DNA of 64,000 nucleotides from Oscillospiraceae bacterium (GCA_910574935.1 CAJTCU010000001.1:124001-188000), one strand, 5' to 3'; shown: positions 43,114-51,721, counted from the stretch's first letter. The notes: generated by a model not told the origin, from the sequence alone. Numbers and translations: made by a program.

Positions 43114-43566
43114 CTACGCTCGTATATCCGTTTTCATCCGGGGCGGCGGTTCGTCCGGGTTCCGGGGGGGCAGGGGCTGGTTCTCCGGGAACATTTTTTC
43201 AATGTCGTGGAGAATGCACTCCATGGCTGTTCGCGCCGCGTGAGACGCGCTGATGTAACGGTCAAAGCTGCCCTGCACAGACTCCGCGGTTTTCGCGGCC
43301 CGGTCCCTCAGCTCGGGGGGATACCCCTGGGCTAGCTGAGACAAGGTTGCCCCGCTCATACCCATTTCCGCCAGCATTCGGTCCCGCTTTTGGTCCATGC
43401 TCCGCAGGGACATGCTAAAAGCCTGCTCCTGCTTCATGCACTGGTCCAGCTTTTCCAGGTCTCCCTGGCGGGCGGCGGCGGCCTTGGTCTTGGCCGTCTC
43501 GTTCAGCTGGTCCAGCACACGGCCCAGCTCTTCCAGATAATCTAAATACTCTTCATATGGAGGCAA
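43114..43566 (-). CDS. flgN: Flagellar export chaperone FlgN
   Basis: FlgN (150 residues) is the chaperone of FlgK and FlgL. The helical sequence (LDYLEELGRVLDQLNETAKT; EQAFSMSLRSMDQKRDRML; ASHAARTAMECILHDIEKMF) and the position between flgM and flgK support the call. The start is TTG, seven bases after GGGGAGG. The last 15 residues are Pro/Arg-rich. Confidence 0.85.
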   Translation of the reverse strand: MPPYEEYLDYLEELGRVLDQLNETAKTKAAAARQGDLEKLDQCMKQEQAFSMSLRSMDQKRDRMLAEMGMSGATLSQLAQGYPPELRDRAAKTAESVQGSFDRYISASHAARTAMECILHDIEKMFPENQPLPPRNPDEPPPRMKTDIRA

Positions 43567-43568
43567 GC

Positions 43569-43877
43569 TTAAACCTCCCCTAAAAGAAGCAGCTTTTTGG
43601 CAATATTCGCCGCGTCTATTTTGTATTCCCCGGCCCGCACCTGCTCTTCCAGAGAGGCCAGCGTTCCGGTGGTGGTGGCGGTTCGCACCTCTTGCGAGAG
43701 CTTACTGTGCAGCTCCATCTTATAGGGGTCCGCTCCCTCCCGCGCGCTTAGGGTGATTTGGTCGAACTTCTCCCCACCGCTGCCGGGCAGGGCCGCTGCC
43801 TGGGTATTGTAGGAGCGCGCCTGGTTCACCCGCACTCCGCCGCCGACAGAAGTTATATGATAGGGCGATGTGATCAT
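43569..43877 (-). CDS. flgM: Anti-sigma factor FlgM
   Basis: FlgM (102 residues) holds the flagellar sigma factor until it is exported through the finished hook. The N-terminal half is Ser/Gly/Gln-rich and disordered. The C-terminal half is the sigma-binding region (DQITLSAREGADPY, then GTLASLEEQVRAGEYKIDAA-type: here ASLEEQVRAGEYKIDAANIA). It is the first gene of the late operon, behind the sigma-28-type promoter at 43936-43962. Confidence 0.93.
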   Translation of the reverse strand: MITSPYHITSVGGGVRVNQARSYNTQAAALPGSGGEKFDQITLSAREGADPYKMELHSKLSQEVRTATTTGTLASLEEQVRAGEYKIDAANIAKKLLLLGEV

Positions 43878-43935
43878 GTTTCATCCCTCTTTTCCTGCAA
43901 ACACAATAAAGAATTTCAAAATCTTTCTAAATAAA

Positions 43936-43962
43936 TTATCGGATAGCCCCCGTAAAAATTAA
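43936..43962 (-). promoter_or_regulatory. Sigma-28 (flagellar) promoter of the flgM operon
   Basis: TTAA (43959-43962) and TCCGATAA (43936-43943) are 15 bases apart on the minus strand, against the consensus TAAA-N15-GCCGATAA. Initiation would be near 43928, about 50 bases before flgM. The -10 is the right arm of an inverted repeat (935-944 with 969-978, relative to 43000), which may also end the che transcript arriving from upstream. Confidence 0.75.
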
Positions 43963-44107
43963 GAGGCCATCCGATAATAATTGAAATCTTTCTTAATCTT
44001 TTGGGTTCCCTTCCCTGTTAAACCCATCTAGAGAACCCCAGGCGGCACACGGTTCTTGCTTTTTAGCCAGGGGAGCCTCCCCTCTGGCTGTGCGGAAGAA
44101 CCCCCGC

Positions 44108-45163
44108 TTACTTACCTGTCTGTAAGCTCCTTAGCAGCACGCTGGCCACCCGCTCGCAGCTGGCCTGTTCACACACCGCGCCCCGCTCATAGGCTACGCC
44201 GGGCATGCCGTATACCACGCAGGACTCCTTATCCTGTCCAATAGTATAGGCCCCCCGCTGGCGCATCCGCAGCAGGCCCTCCGCCCCATCAGAGCCCATT
44301 CCGGTCATAATAATCCCAATCATCTTGCAGCGCACATTTTCCGCCATAGAGAGGAACAGCGCGTCCACAGAAGGCCTGTGGCCGCTCACCTTCTCGCCCG
44401 GGGTGCAGCTGACGTAATACTCGCCGGCAGCCGTGCGGTTAATCCGGCACTGCAAGTCCGCCGGGGCCACCAGCGCCAGGCCCGGCGCCAGCCGGTCGCC
44501 GTTTTGGGCCTCCCGCACCTCCATGCGGCACAGGCGGTCCAAACGCTCGGCATACATCTTTGTAAATCCCGGGGGCATGTGCTGCACAATAACCATGGGC
44601 GGAATATCCGCCGGCAGGCGCTTCATGACCTCTAAGGTGGCCTCTGTGCCGCCGGTAGAGGCCCCCAGACCCACTATATAGGGGTGCTTCAGCCCCCCCA
44701 AAGGCGCCGCCACAGCCGGAACCGAGGCCAGCTCGTGAAGCTCTGGTTTAGCCGCCGGGGCAGGCCGCCGCACCTTGGCGCTGGAGGCCTCGATCACCGC
44801 CTCGGTCAAGGAGCTGATAAAGGCCTCTCTGCTTTGCACGTCATCGGGCTTGCGCACAAATCCCACAGCCCCGGCATGCAGGGCGTCAAACACCTTTAAG
44901 TTTAAAGAGGACGCCAGCACCACGGGCAGCGGGTACTCAGGCAGCAGTTTTTTCAAAAACTCAATGCCTGTCATGCCCGGCATCTGCACGTCGCAGGTCA
45001 TCACGTCCGGGTTCAGCTGTTTCACTTTATTTTCCGCGTCTCTGGCGTTGATCGCATAGCCCGCCACTTCAATGCGCGGGGACTTGGCCAGCCCGTCCAT
45101 AATCAGCTTTCGGGCCACAATGGAATCGTCTACCACCAAAACACGTATCTTTTTCTGCACCAA
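44108..45163 (-). CDS. cheB: Chemotaxis methylesterase/response regulator CheB
   Basis: CheB (351 residues) removes methyl groups from receptors. The N-terminal receiver has the acid pair in VLVVDDS and the phosphoacceptor Asp in VMTCDVQMPGMTG. After a Pro/Ala linker the catalytic domain has the esterase Ser in GLGASTGGTEA, His in MVIVQHMPPGFT, and the Asp-rich GMGSDGAEGL motif. It ends the cheA-cheW-cheR-cheB group. Confidence 0.96.
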   Translation of the reverse strand: MVQKKIRVLVVDDSIVARKLIMDGLAKSPRIEVAGYAINARDAENKVKQLNPDVMTCDVQMPGMTGIEFLKKLLPEYPLPVVLASSLNLKVFDALHAGAVGFVRKPDDVQSREAFISSLTEAVIEASSAKVRRPAPAAKPELHELASVPAVAAPLGGLKHPYIVGLGASTGGTEATLEVMKRLPADIPPMVIVQHMPPGFTKMYAERLDRLCRMEVREAQNGDRLAPGLALVAPADLQCRINRTAAGEYYVSCTPGEKVSGHRPSVDALFLSMAENVRCKMIGIIMTGMGSDGAEGLLRMRQRGAYTIGQDKESCVVYGMPGVAYERGAVCEQASCERVASVLLRSLQTGK

Positions 45164-45220
45164 ACTTGGTTCCTCCTTGCTGGGCCCGCCCCTGGGGGCA
45201 AAAGCCTTGTTACGCCGCCC

Positions 45221-46063
45221 CTATCGCTTTTGGAAGATGGAGGTGGCCACCCGGGCATAGGGGGTGTCGGGGGGCAGGTTCTCCGCCTTGCTAATAATCA
45301 GATACCCGCCGGGCACCGTGGCGTCGAACATACGCCGGGCCAAAGCCGACTTGGTCGGCTGGTCAAAATATATCATCACGTTGCGGCAGAAGATCACATC
45401 GAACTTCCTTTTAAACTGAATGGGGTCCATTAAATTGAACTGCTTAAAAATCACATTGTCCTTAATCTTCGGCGCCACCTGGTACATTTTTCCTGTAGCG
45501 GGTTTGAAATAATTCTTCTTCCAGTGGGGCGGAATGGTGTCCGGCAGTTCATAAACGCCCCGCTTGGCCTTTTGCAGCGCGTCCACCGAAATGTCCGAAG
45601 CCAAAAGCCGGGTGTCCCAGGCAGAGGCCTTGCCCCCCAGATAATCCATGATATACATAGAAATATTATAGGGCTCTTCTCCAGAAGAGCAGGCCGCGCT
45701 CCAAATAGACAAACATTTGTCTCTTTCGTGCTTCCGCACGATTTCAGGCAGAATGACACGGGTGAAGTAGTCAAAGGACTCCACCTCGCGCATAAAATAG
45801 GTATAGTTGGTGGTCAGCTTGGAGAGCAGCTGGTTTATGTCGTCCCCAGAACCCTTTTTCAGCAAATAGTCCACGTATTCAGTAAAGCTCTTAAAGCCCA
45901 TGTTTTTTACCGTGCTGGAAAGCCGGCTGTTTACCAGCTGGCGCTTTTGGTGCAGGTCCAGGCCATACTTGGAGTGTACGAAACTGACCAGACGCTGAAA
46001 ATCCTTTTCAGAAATCGTCAGAGAGGGTGCGGCAGCCGGGGTAGTGGTTTTATTGATGTCCAT
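45221..46063 (-). CDS. cheR: Chemoreceptor methyltransferase CheR
   Basis: CheR (280 residues) methylates receptors with S-adenosylmethionine. The N-terminal helical domain is followed by the methyltransferase fold: SIWSAACSSGEEPYNISMYI is the AdoMet-binding loop, LLASDISVDALQKAKRGVY follows, and FDVIFCRNVMIYFDQPTKS is the conserved NV-Y motif. Its start overlaps cheW by 14 bases. Confidence 0.96.
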   Translation of the reverse strand: MDINKTTTPAAAPSLTISEKDFQRLVSFVHSKYGLDLHQKRQLVNSRLSSTVKNMGFKSFTEYVDYLLKKGSGDDINQLLSKLTTNYTYFMREVESFDYFTRVILPEIVRKHERDKCLSIWSAACSSGEEPYNISMYIMDYLGGKASAWDTRLLASDISVDALQKAKRGVYELPDTIPPHWKKNYFKPATGKMYQVAPKIKDNVIFKQFNLMDPIQFKRKFDVIFCRNVMIYFDQPTKSALARRMFDATVPGGYLIISKAENLPPDTPYARVATSIFQKR

Positions 46064-46553
46064 TCAGCAGCACCGTACAGTCCAGCACCATCAGGGTGCG
46101 GTTTTGGCCGGGCAGGCTATACATGCCCGTCACCATCTTCTGGGCCTCCAGGCCGCTTTGATAGGGCACGGGCAAAATCCGGCTGGTTTCAATATCAATG
46201 GTCTGGTCCACCTCGTCCACCAAAATGCCAATCTGGACACCCTCTAGATCCAGAATAACACTGCAAAACTTTTCTTCCGGAATCTGCCCCATCAGCAGGC
46301 GGAAGTCGATAATAGGCACTACGCCGCCGCGCAGGTTGATCACCCCGCGGATGTGGGGCGGCAGCATGGGCAGCCATTTGATGGAAGTCTCCCACTGGGT
46401 CAGCATTTCCTTGACGTATTTGGTATCTACGCCATAGAATATGCCGCCAGAGCTGAAGATAAGATACTTCTGGGTCTCCACCTCCAGCTGTTCCTCGCCT
46501 GGAAAAATTTCAGCGTCCACGGCCGTTGGGGCCGTCATCATATCTTCTGGCAT
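46050..46553 (-). CDS. cheW: Chemotaxis coupling protein CheW
   Basis: CheW (167 residues) joins receptors to CheA. The beta-barrel pattern is clear: KYLIFSSGGIFYGVDTKYVK, PHIRGVINLRGGVVPIIDFR, and LDLEGVQIGILVDEVDQTID. There is a short acidic N-terminal extension of about 25 residues. It has its own promoter at 46629-46657 in the gap after cheA. Confidence 0.95.
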   Translation of the reverse strand: MPEDMMTAPTAVDAEIFPGEEQLEVETQKYLIFSSGGIFYGVDTKYVKEMLTQWETSIKWLPMLPPHIRGVINLRGGVVPIIDFRLLMGQIPEEKFCSVILDLEGVQIGILVDEVDQTIDIETSRILPVPYQSGLEAQKMVTGMYSLPGQNRTLMVLDCTVLLNGHQ

Positions 46554-46628
46554 AAAACACAGTCCTTTCTGCTACAAAGCCCTCCCGCCGGCACAAGCCG
46601 GGGCCATGGGTTTAGGCTGATGCGTATA

Positions 46629-46657
46629 ATCATATCATAAAAAGCACGGTCTGGCAA
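46629..46657 (-). promoter_or_regulatory. Sigma-A-like promoter before cheW
   Basis: TTGCCA (46652-46657) and TATGAT (46629-46634), 17 bases apart on the minus strand. Initiation near 46622 leaves a 70-base leader before cheW with one GC hairpin. Confidence 0.65.
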
Positions 46658-46693
46658 GAGGGCGCGTCTTTGGGAACGCCCCGCAAACACCCC

Positions 46694-48778
46694 TTAGCCC
46701 GCCTGGGAGGCCGCGTAAATGCTGGCCACATCCAAAATAATGCTGATGTCTCCATTGCCCAAAATGGTGCAGCCAGTAACGCCGTAGTTTTTAATGCCGT
46801 AGTCGTTCACATAGTCCGGCAGGGGCTTTACCACCACCTGCTGCTCGCCGATCAGCTCATCCACAAACAGGCAGAAGGAGTTGTCTCCAGACTCCACCCA
46901 CAAGAGAATCCCCTCTTCAAACAGGTCCTTGCCGCTTTCCATCTGGTAGAACTCTTTGGCACGCACAATGGAGTAGAAGTTCTCCATCACCTCAATCATC
47001 TCGCCCCGGGCCGCGTCGTGAATAATATCCGCCTCGCTCACCTTCATAATCTGCCGGATATTGTTAATGGGCACGGTAAATACCGAGCTGCCCACCGCCA
47101 CCTCCATGCCGTCCATAATGGCCATGGTCAGGGGGATCTTCAGGGTGGTGGTCATGCCGTGGCCCTTTTCGCTGGTAATGGTCACCGTGCCGCCCACGCT
47201 CTCCACATTGCTCTTCACCACGTCCATGCCCACGCCGCGCCCCGAGTACTCGGTAACCTCGGTGTTGGTGGAAAAGCCGGGCATGAGCAAAAAGTTCAGA
47301 ATCTCCCGGTGGCTGTAGTCCCCCCCGGGCACTGCCAGGCCCTGGCGCATGGCCTTGTTCAAAATAGCCTCGTCGTCAGCCCCCTGGCCGTCGTCTATAA
47401 CTTCAATAATGACCTCGCCGCCGGTATGCCGGGCCGAAAGGGTGATCTTGCCCACCGGGTCTTTGCCCGCGTCAATGCGGTCCTGCACATGCTCTTCTAT
47501 CCCGTGGTCCATGGAGTTGCGCACAATGTGCATCAGGGGGTCGCTGATACTGTCCACAATGGTCTTGTCAACCTCTGTGCCCTCGCCCTCCAGAATGAGG
47601 TTCACCTCTTTGCCCAGCTTCTTGCTCATATCCCGCACAATGCGGCGCATCTTCTGGAAGGTGGCGGAAACCGACACCATGCGCAGAGACATGGACACAT
47701 CCTGCAGCTGGTCGGTCAAAGAGCGCAGCTGCCGGGCGGCGGAATTGAAGTTATCCAGTTTCAGCCCCTTTAGGTCCGGCGACGCCGTGACCATGGACTC
47801 GGTAATAACAATCTCGCCCACCACCGCGTTCAACTCGTCCAGCTTGGACAGGTTTACGCTAATCAAGCTCTCCTTGTTATGGTTCTGCTGGGGCTGCTGC
47901 TTGTTGGAAGAACTATTCTGCGCCGCCGGGGCCGGGGGCGCGGCGGCGGGGGCCGCGGGGGCCTCTTGGTTGGCGGCGGGGGCCGGGGCCTCTGGCTCCC
48001 GCTGGGCGGGCGCCGCGTCAAACATCTGGTAGTCCGCCACAGAGCCGGCCTCTTTGACCGCGTGAATGGCCTTTTCCCGCAGCTCGGGGGTCAAAAACCG
48101 CAGAATAAAGCCGTTTTCCACAATAAACGAGGCGGTGTCGGGGTTTTCGCCCACATCCGCTGGCAAAAAGTCAAACTGTTCGTCTCCGTCGCAGGCCTCT
48201 TTGACCGAAGACGCCAGCATAAAGGCCCGCAGATTCTCCATGCCGCTGCCCTCGTCAAAGAACACCTGCATGCCATATGGGAATTCCCTGCTGCCAAAGC
48301 TCTCTCCCGTGGCCGCTCCCGGGGCGGCCGCCTCCCCGGCTGCCTCTGGGGCCCCGGGGGCTTCCTCTTCTTGCTTGCCTTGAATTTTATCTGAAAAGCT
48401 CTTAATATTCGCCAGGATATGGTCGACATTCTCAGTAAGCGGCTGGTCGTTTTCCAGCTTTTCAATTTCAGCCTTGAAAAAGTCGATGGCCTGGAAGATC
48501 AGGTCAAACAGGGTTGGGCGCAGCTCTTCGGCCACAGCCTCCATGCCCTTGTCCCTTATAATGAAAAACATGTCCTCAATTCTGTGGGCCACTGTCATCA
48601 GGTTGTTAAACTCCATCATGGCAGAAGAGCCCTTTATGGTGTGCATAATGCGGAAAATCTCATTTACGTCCTCCTGAGAGAAGGTCTTTCTGTCCTCCGC
48701 CCCCAGCACCATTTCGTCCAGCGACTCCAAAAGCGTATTCATTTCATATAGATACGCTTCCATCATATCGTTGCCCAT
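46694..48778 (-). CDS. cheA: Chemotaxis sensor kinase CheA
   Basis: CheA (694 residues) autophosphorylates and passes phosphate to CheY and CheB. Domains in order: Hpt with the phosphorylated His in IMHTIKGSSAMMEF (about residue 43), a Pro/Ala/Glu linker, a small P2-like domain, a second Pro/Ala linker, the P3 dimer helices (LSKLDELNAVVGEIVITESM), the P4 kinase (N box HIVRNSMDHGIEEH, G1 IEVIDDGQGADDEAI, G2 SGRGVGMDVVKSN) and the CheW-like P5. The ATG at 48778 has AAAGGTGG upstream; the open frame to 48967 is leader sequence. Confidence 0.96.
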   Translation of the reverse strand: MGNDMMEAYLYEMNTLLESLDEMVLGAEDRKTFSQEDVNEIFRIMHTIKGSSAMMEFNNLMTVAHRIEDMFFIIRDKGMEAVAEELRPTLFDLIFQAIDFFKAEIEKLENDQPLTENVDHILANIKSFSDKIQGKQEEEAPGAPEAAGEAAAPGAATGESFGSREFPYGMQVFFDEGSGMENLRAFMLASSVKEACDGDEQFDFLPADVGENPDTASFIVENGFILRFLTPELREKAIHAVKEAGSVADYQMFDAAPAQREPEAPAPAANQEAPAAPAAAPPAPAAQNSSSNKQQPQQNHNKESLISVNLSKLDELNAVVGEIVITESMVTASPDLKGLKLDNFNSAARQLRSLTDQLQDVSMSLRMVSVSATFQKMRRIVRDMSKKLGKEVNLILEGEGTEVDKTIVDSISDPLMHIVRNSMDHGIEEHVQDRIDAGKDPVGKITLSARHTGGEVIIEVIDDGQGADDEAILNKAMRQGLAVPGGDYSHREILNFLLMPGFSTNTEVTEYSGRGVGMDVVKSNVESVGGTVTITSEKGHGMTTTLKIPLTMAIMDGMEVAVGSSVFTVPINNIRQIMKVSEADIIHDAARGEMIEVMENFYSIVRAKEFYQMESGKDLFEEGILLWVESGDNSFCLFVDELIGEQQVVVKPLPDYVNDYGIKNYGVTGCTILGNGDISIILDVASIYAASQAG

Positions 48779-48931
48779 ACTGTGTTCCACCTTTTCTGCT
48801 AAAGTGCCGAGGGGGGCGCTCCCTCCCAGCCGTAAAATAATAACACAACTTTTTGAAAAGCCCTGTGTTTTCCTTGGGGAAAACCGGCGTTTTATGCCTT
48901 CTGGCCCCTTTAAGCATGCGCTATGTATAAT

Positions 48932-48960
48932 ATTATAGCACAGTGCCCGCGGTTTCGCAA
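48932..48960 (-). promoter_or_regulatory. Sigma-A promoter of the cheA operon
   Basis: TTGCGA (48955-48960) and TATAAT (48932-48937), 17 bases apart on the minus strand, with TGC before the -10. The leader to cheA is about 145 bases and contains the perfect hairpin GTTTTCC-CCAA-GGAAAAC. Confidence 0.83.
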
Positions 48961-49192
48961 CACGCAAAAACGAGAGTTTTTCAGATTATATTTCGGCAAG
49001 ACCGGCAAAAAAAATAAGCCCCGGGGGCTTTTTGCCCGTTTTTTTGTTTTTTCCCTCCAGGCTCCGGCCTCTTTGCCGCCCGTTTTTTGCTCTGATGTTT
49101 TTTTCATGCCGCTCTTTCTTTTGGCGGCGATTTATGGTATTATAGTGAAAAGCCCCCTCTGTATCTTTTTTATAGAATAAAGGAGAGGTTTC
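48961..49192 (+). other. Divergent intergenic region between cheA and the FliK-like gene
   Basis: AT-rich and T-rich on the plus strand. A TATTAT/TATAGT -10-like element occurs near 49137-49146 with only a weak -35, so the plus-strand promoter is uncertain. No ORF is convincing. Confidence 0.4.
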
Positions 49193-49207
49193 ATGACCCG
49201 GGCCTGA
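49193..49207 (+). CDS. Possible four-codon leader ORF
   Basis: A very strong ribosome-binding site (AAGGAGAGG, 49180-49188) is followed by ATG ACC CGG GCC TGA. The large ORF starts 107 bases later with its own, weaker, AGGAG. This may be a leader peptide affecting expression, or the site may be left over from a displaced start. Confidence 0.3.
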   Translation: MTRA

Positions 49208-49313
49208 CTGGTCCGTACCGTCCGCTCTTAAAAGGCGGGCGCGAACTTTTCCCAAAGTTTTTTGACTAACGCCCGCGCGCCAGCTCCGCGCGGCTGACAG
49301 GAGCCGAACGCCT

Positions 49314-50741
49314 ATGCCTGAAATTCTGCGTCCCACCAACCCGGTCCCCGGGTATGACAACGTTGGGGCCCGCAACCAAGCCATTAACCCCAACGACCCC
49401 AATACGAATATCCAAAATGTGATAGACCCCAGCCGGGTTACCCGGCCGGACCAGCGCTCTGACCAGCAGCAGGCCGGGGACGCCTCGGTGTCCCACCGAA
49501 TGCGCTATGAGTCCAACTTCCTCACTTTCTTGCAGCGCCTGGCCAACGCCCCCGACGCGGCGTCGGCTTTTCTGCGCCTTTTACAAGGCCAGGGCCTACA
49601 GGTTTCTTCCGGCATCTCGGAGGGACTGGCCGCCGAGCTACAGCAGTTCCTAGAGATGATGCGGCTGGACGAGAGCCAGCTGGCCCAGTTCCTTCAGGGT
49701 CAGGTGCAAAGCGGCCTGCGCTTTGGCGGGGCGTTGTTCGCCGCCCTGCGCAATGCCTATAACAGCTCAAATTCCGAGGTGCTCCGCAACGAGATCCTCC
49801 AGTTTCTCCGGCAGTACAGCGACTACTCCTCCACCGGACACCTGGAAACCCGGATGCTGCGCACCCTGTACGACATGACCCGCTCTCTGCCCTCTCACTG
49901 GGCCAACCAGCTGACAGAGATGGCGGCCAAGATGGAAAACGGCGTGGCCGCCGGCGACCGCCAGGGCAACCTGGACATTCTGCGGGGCCAGGTGTTTCCC
50001 CTGATCTCCGACTACGTGCGCCGTACCCACGACCACGGCCAGGCCCGGGCCCTGCTCTCCATGCTCACCCTGGACATGGTCCGCTACGAAAACGGGGAGG
50101 AAAGCCAGCTGCTGGCTGCTTTCCGCCACCTGGACAACTACAATATTTTTAAGGGCAACCTGTCCTCCCTGCCCGACGAGGACATTCTCCGGCTGCTAAA
50201 GGGCACAGATTTTGCCAAGGCCTCCCAGGCGGACCATTTCGCCGATAAATTTATCCAGCTGGCGGCCCGGGCCCTGCGGGGAGAGGGCGGCACTGCGGCC
50301 CAGGAAATCTTTAACAGCCTGATGAACTCTATTTTATTAAATGAAAGCGTCTACATGCCCCTTTTGCATCTGATGCTGCCCTTCCAGTGGGAAGACAAGG
50401 CCGTGTTCTCCGAGATATGGGCCGACCCGGACGCCCAGCACAGCGGCGGGCGGGAAGAGCCCGCGCCCCGGCTGCTGCTGAAAATGGACATCGAGGGCGT
50501 GGGCCCCTTTGACCTGCTCATCGACAGCCAGGGGGGGCGCACCTCTTTGCACGTGTCCTGTCCCAAAGCGGTGGCGGCCTTTTCCGGCGACATTTCCCGG
50601 GACCTGGGGGACATTCTGCGCCGCAACGGCCTGAACCCCGGCGATGTAAAAGTTTCCGCCATGCGCAAGCCCCTGAACATTTCGGACGCCTTCCCAAAAC
50701 TATTTCAAGAGGTGAAAAACGGTGTCGACGTCAAGATCTGA
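49314..50741 (+). CDS. YlqG/FliK-like protein of the FlhX locus
   Basis: This 475-residue protein is mostly helical with Pro/Asp/Asn-rich residues 1-60. Near the C-terminus (about 385-470) is a FliK C-terminal-domain-like pattern: LLKMDIEGVGPFDLLIDSQG, then RTSLHVSCPKAVAAFSGDIS, then DILRRNGLNPGDVKVSAMR. The match is by pattern only. In B. subtilis ylqG precedes ylqH (an FlhB C-terminal homologue), and the same order is seen here. It may be a second exported length-control or switch partner. AGGAG precedes the ATG at 49314. Confidence 0.65.
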   Translation: MPEILRPTNPVPGYDNVGARNQAINPNDPNTNIQNVIDPSRVTRPDQRSDQQQAGDASVSHRMRYESNFLTFLQRLANAPDAASAFLRLLQGQGLQVSSGISEGLAAELQQFLEMMRLDESQLAQFLQGQVQSGLRFGGALFAALRNAYNSSNSEVLRNEILQFLRQYSDYSSTGHLETRMLRTLYDMTRSLPSHWANQLTEMAAKMENGVAAGDRQGNLDILRGQVFPLISDYVRRTHDHGQARALLSMLTLDMVRYENGEESQLLAAFRHLDNYNIFKGNLSSLPDEDILRLLKGTDFAKASQADHFADKFIQLAARALRGEGGTAAQEIFNSLMNSILLNESVYMPLLHLMLPFQWEDKAVFSEIWADPDAQHSGGREEPAPRLLLKMDIEGVGPFDLLIDSQGGRTSLHVSCPKAVAAFSGDISRDLGDILRRNGLNPGDVKVSAMRKPLNISDAFPKLFQEVKNGVDVKI

Positions 50742-51072
50742 AAGCCCCGCCCGCCAGCCCACCCGCCAGCGGGCCGTGGCCCTGCAATATGGAGTGAGCG
50801 ATTCCGCCCCTGTCATTGTGGCCTCGGGCATGGGGCACCTGGCCGAGCGCATTCTGGACGTAGCCCAGGAAAACGGCGTGCCCATTTACGAGGACAACTC
50901 TTTGGCCACCATTCTCTCCCAGCTGAACCTGGGGCAGGAGATTCCGGACGAACTGTACCGGGCCGTGGTGGAAATTTATGTGTATTTTCTCAATTTCGAC
51001 TTCAACCGCCAGCACCAGGGCCGAAACAAGCCCGCCCCGGCGGAGAACAGCCAAAGCGAGGAGGTTTCTTAG
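50722..51072 (+). CDS. FlhB C-terminal-domain protein (FlhX/YlqH-like)
   Basis: This 116-residue protein is a stand-alone copy of the FlhB cytoplasmic tail: QRAVALQYGVSDSAPVIVAS, then GHLAERILDVAQENGVPIYE, then IPDELYRAVVEIYVYFLNFD. It lacks the membrane part and the NPTH cleavage motif. Such proteins can replace the FlhB C-terminal fragment. It overlaps the upstream gene by 20 bases and uses a GTG start after AAGAGGTG. Confidence 0.88.
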   Translation: MSTSRSESPARQPTRQRAVALQYGVSDSAPVIVASGMGHLAERILDVAQENGVPIYEDNSLATILSQLNLGQEIPDELYRAVVEIYVYFLNFDFNRQHQGRNKPAPAENSQSEEVS

Positions 51073-51075
51073 TAT

Positions 51076-51702
51076 ATGCCTATGTTTTTTAACAAAAAAA
51101 GCAAACCGAAAAACGTCTGTGTGCTGCTGGACAGCCAGAACTCACGGGTGCTGGCCCGAGGCAGCATAGAGGGGCCCCCGGATGGACTGAACCTGCAAAT
51201 CAATATTTTCGAAGGGGACCCCATTGCCGTAAGCAACGCCGAGCACGTGCAGATTGTGCCTGCCGACGAGGAGATCCCCCCCAAGCTGGCCCACGTGATT
51301 CACCGGCAGAACACCCTTTTGGTGTTCGAACCCTTGCGGGAGCTTACCGGCGACCAGGTGCGCAGCAACCTGCGTATGCCCGTGGACTTCGACACCTTCG
51401 TCTACCCCACCGGGGACCAGCCCGGGCGCTGGCGGGCCACGGGCCGGGACCTAAGCTGCGGGGGGGTCAGCCTGTTTTGCACAGGGCCCATCCAGGTGGG
51501 AGACCTGGTGCAGGTTGTGGTGCCGATTACCCGGACTGCCCCCCTGCTGCTGGACTGCCAGGTGCTGCGCCTGGGCAAAGAGGCGGACGGACGGTCCTTT
51601 TTTGCCGCCAAGTACCTGGCTCTGCTCAACGAACAGGAGAGCATGCTGCGGGAAGCGGTGTTTAATGTGCAGCTAAAAACCATGCAGCGGGTGCGGCGGT
51701 AA
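51076..51702 (+). CDS. PilZ-domain c-di-GMP-binding protein
   Basis: This 208-residue protein has a YcgR-like N-terminal domain and a C-terminal PilZ domain. Both c-di-GMP motifs are visible: RSNLR (RxxxR) and DLSCGG (DxSxxG) about 30 residues later. PilZ proteins of this type act as flagellar brakes or motility regulators. It follows FlhX by three bases, with GAGGAGG upstream; the start is the ATG at 51076 or the one six bases on. Confidence 0.88.
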   Translation: MPMFFNKKSKPKNVCVLLDSQNSRVLARGSIEGPPDGLNLQINIFEGDPIAVSNAEHVQIVPADEEIPPKLAHVIHRQNTLLVFEPLRELTGDQVRSNLRMPVDFDTFVYPTGDQPGRWRATGRDLSCGGVSLFCTGPIQVGDLVQVVVPITRTAPLLLDCQVLRLGKEADGRSFFAAKYLALLNEQESMLREAVFNVQLKTMQRVRR

Positions 51703-51721
51703 TTTTTCCGGCCCTTCCTCT

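Noticed and set aside
43936-43980. Divergent plus-strand sigma-28 promoter in the same inverted repeat
   Set aside because: TCCGATAA is present on the plus strand, but the TAAA lies only 13 bases upstream and no plus-strand gene follows.
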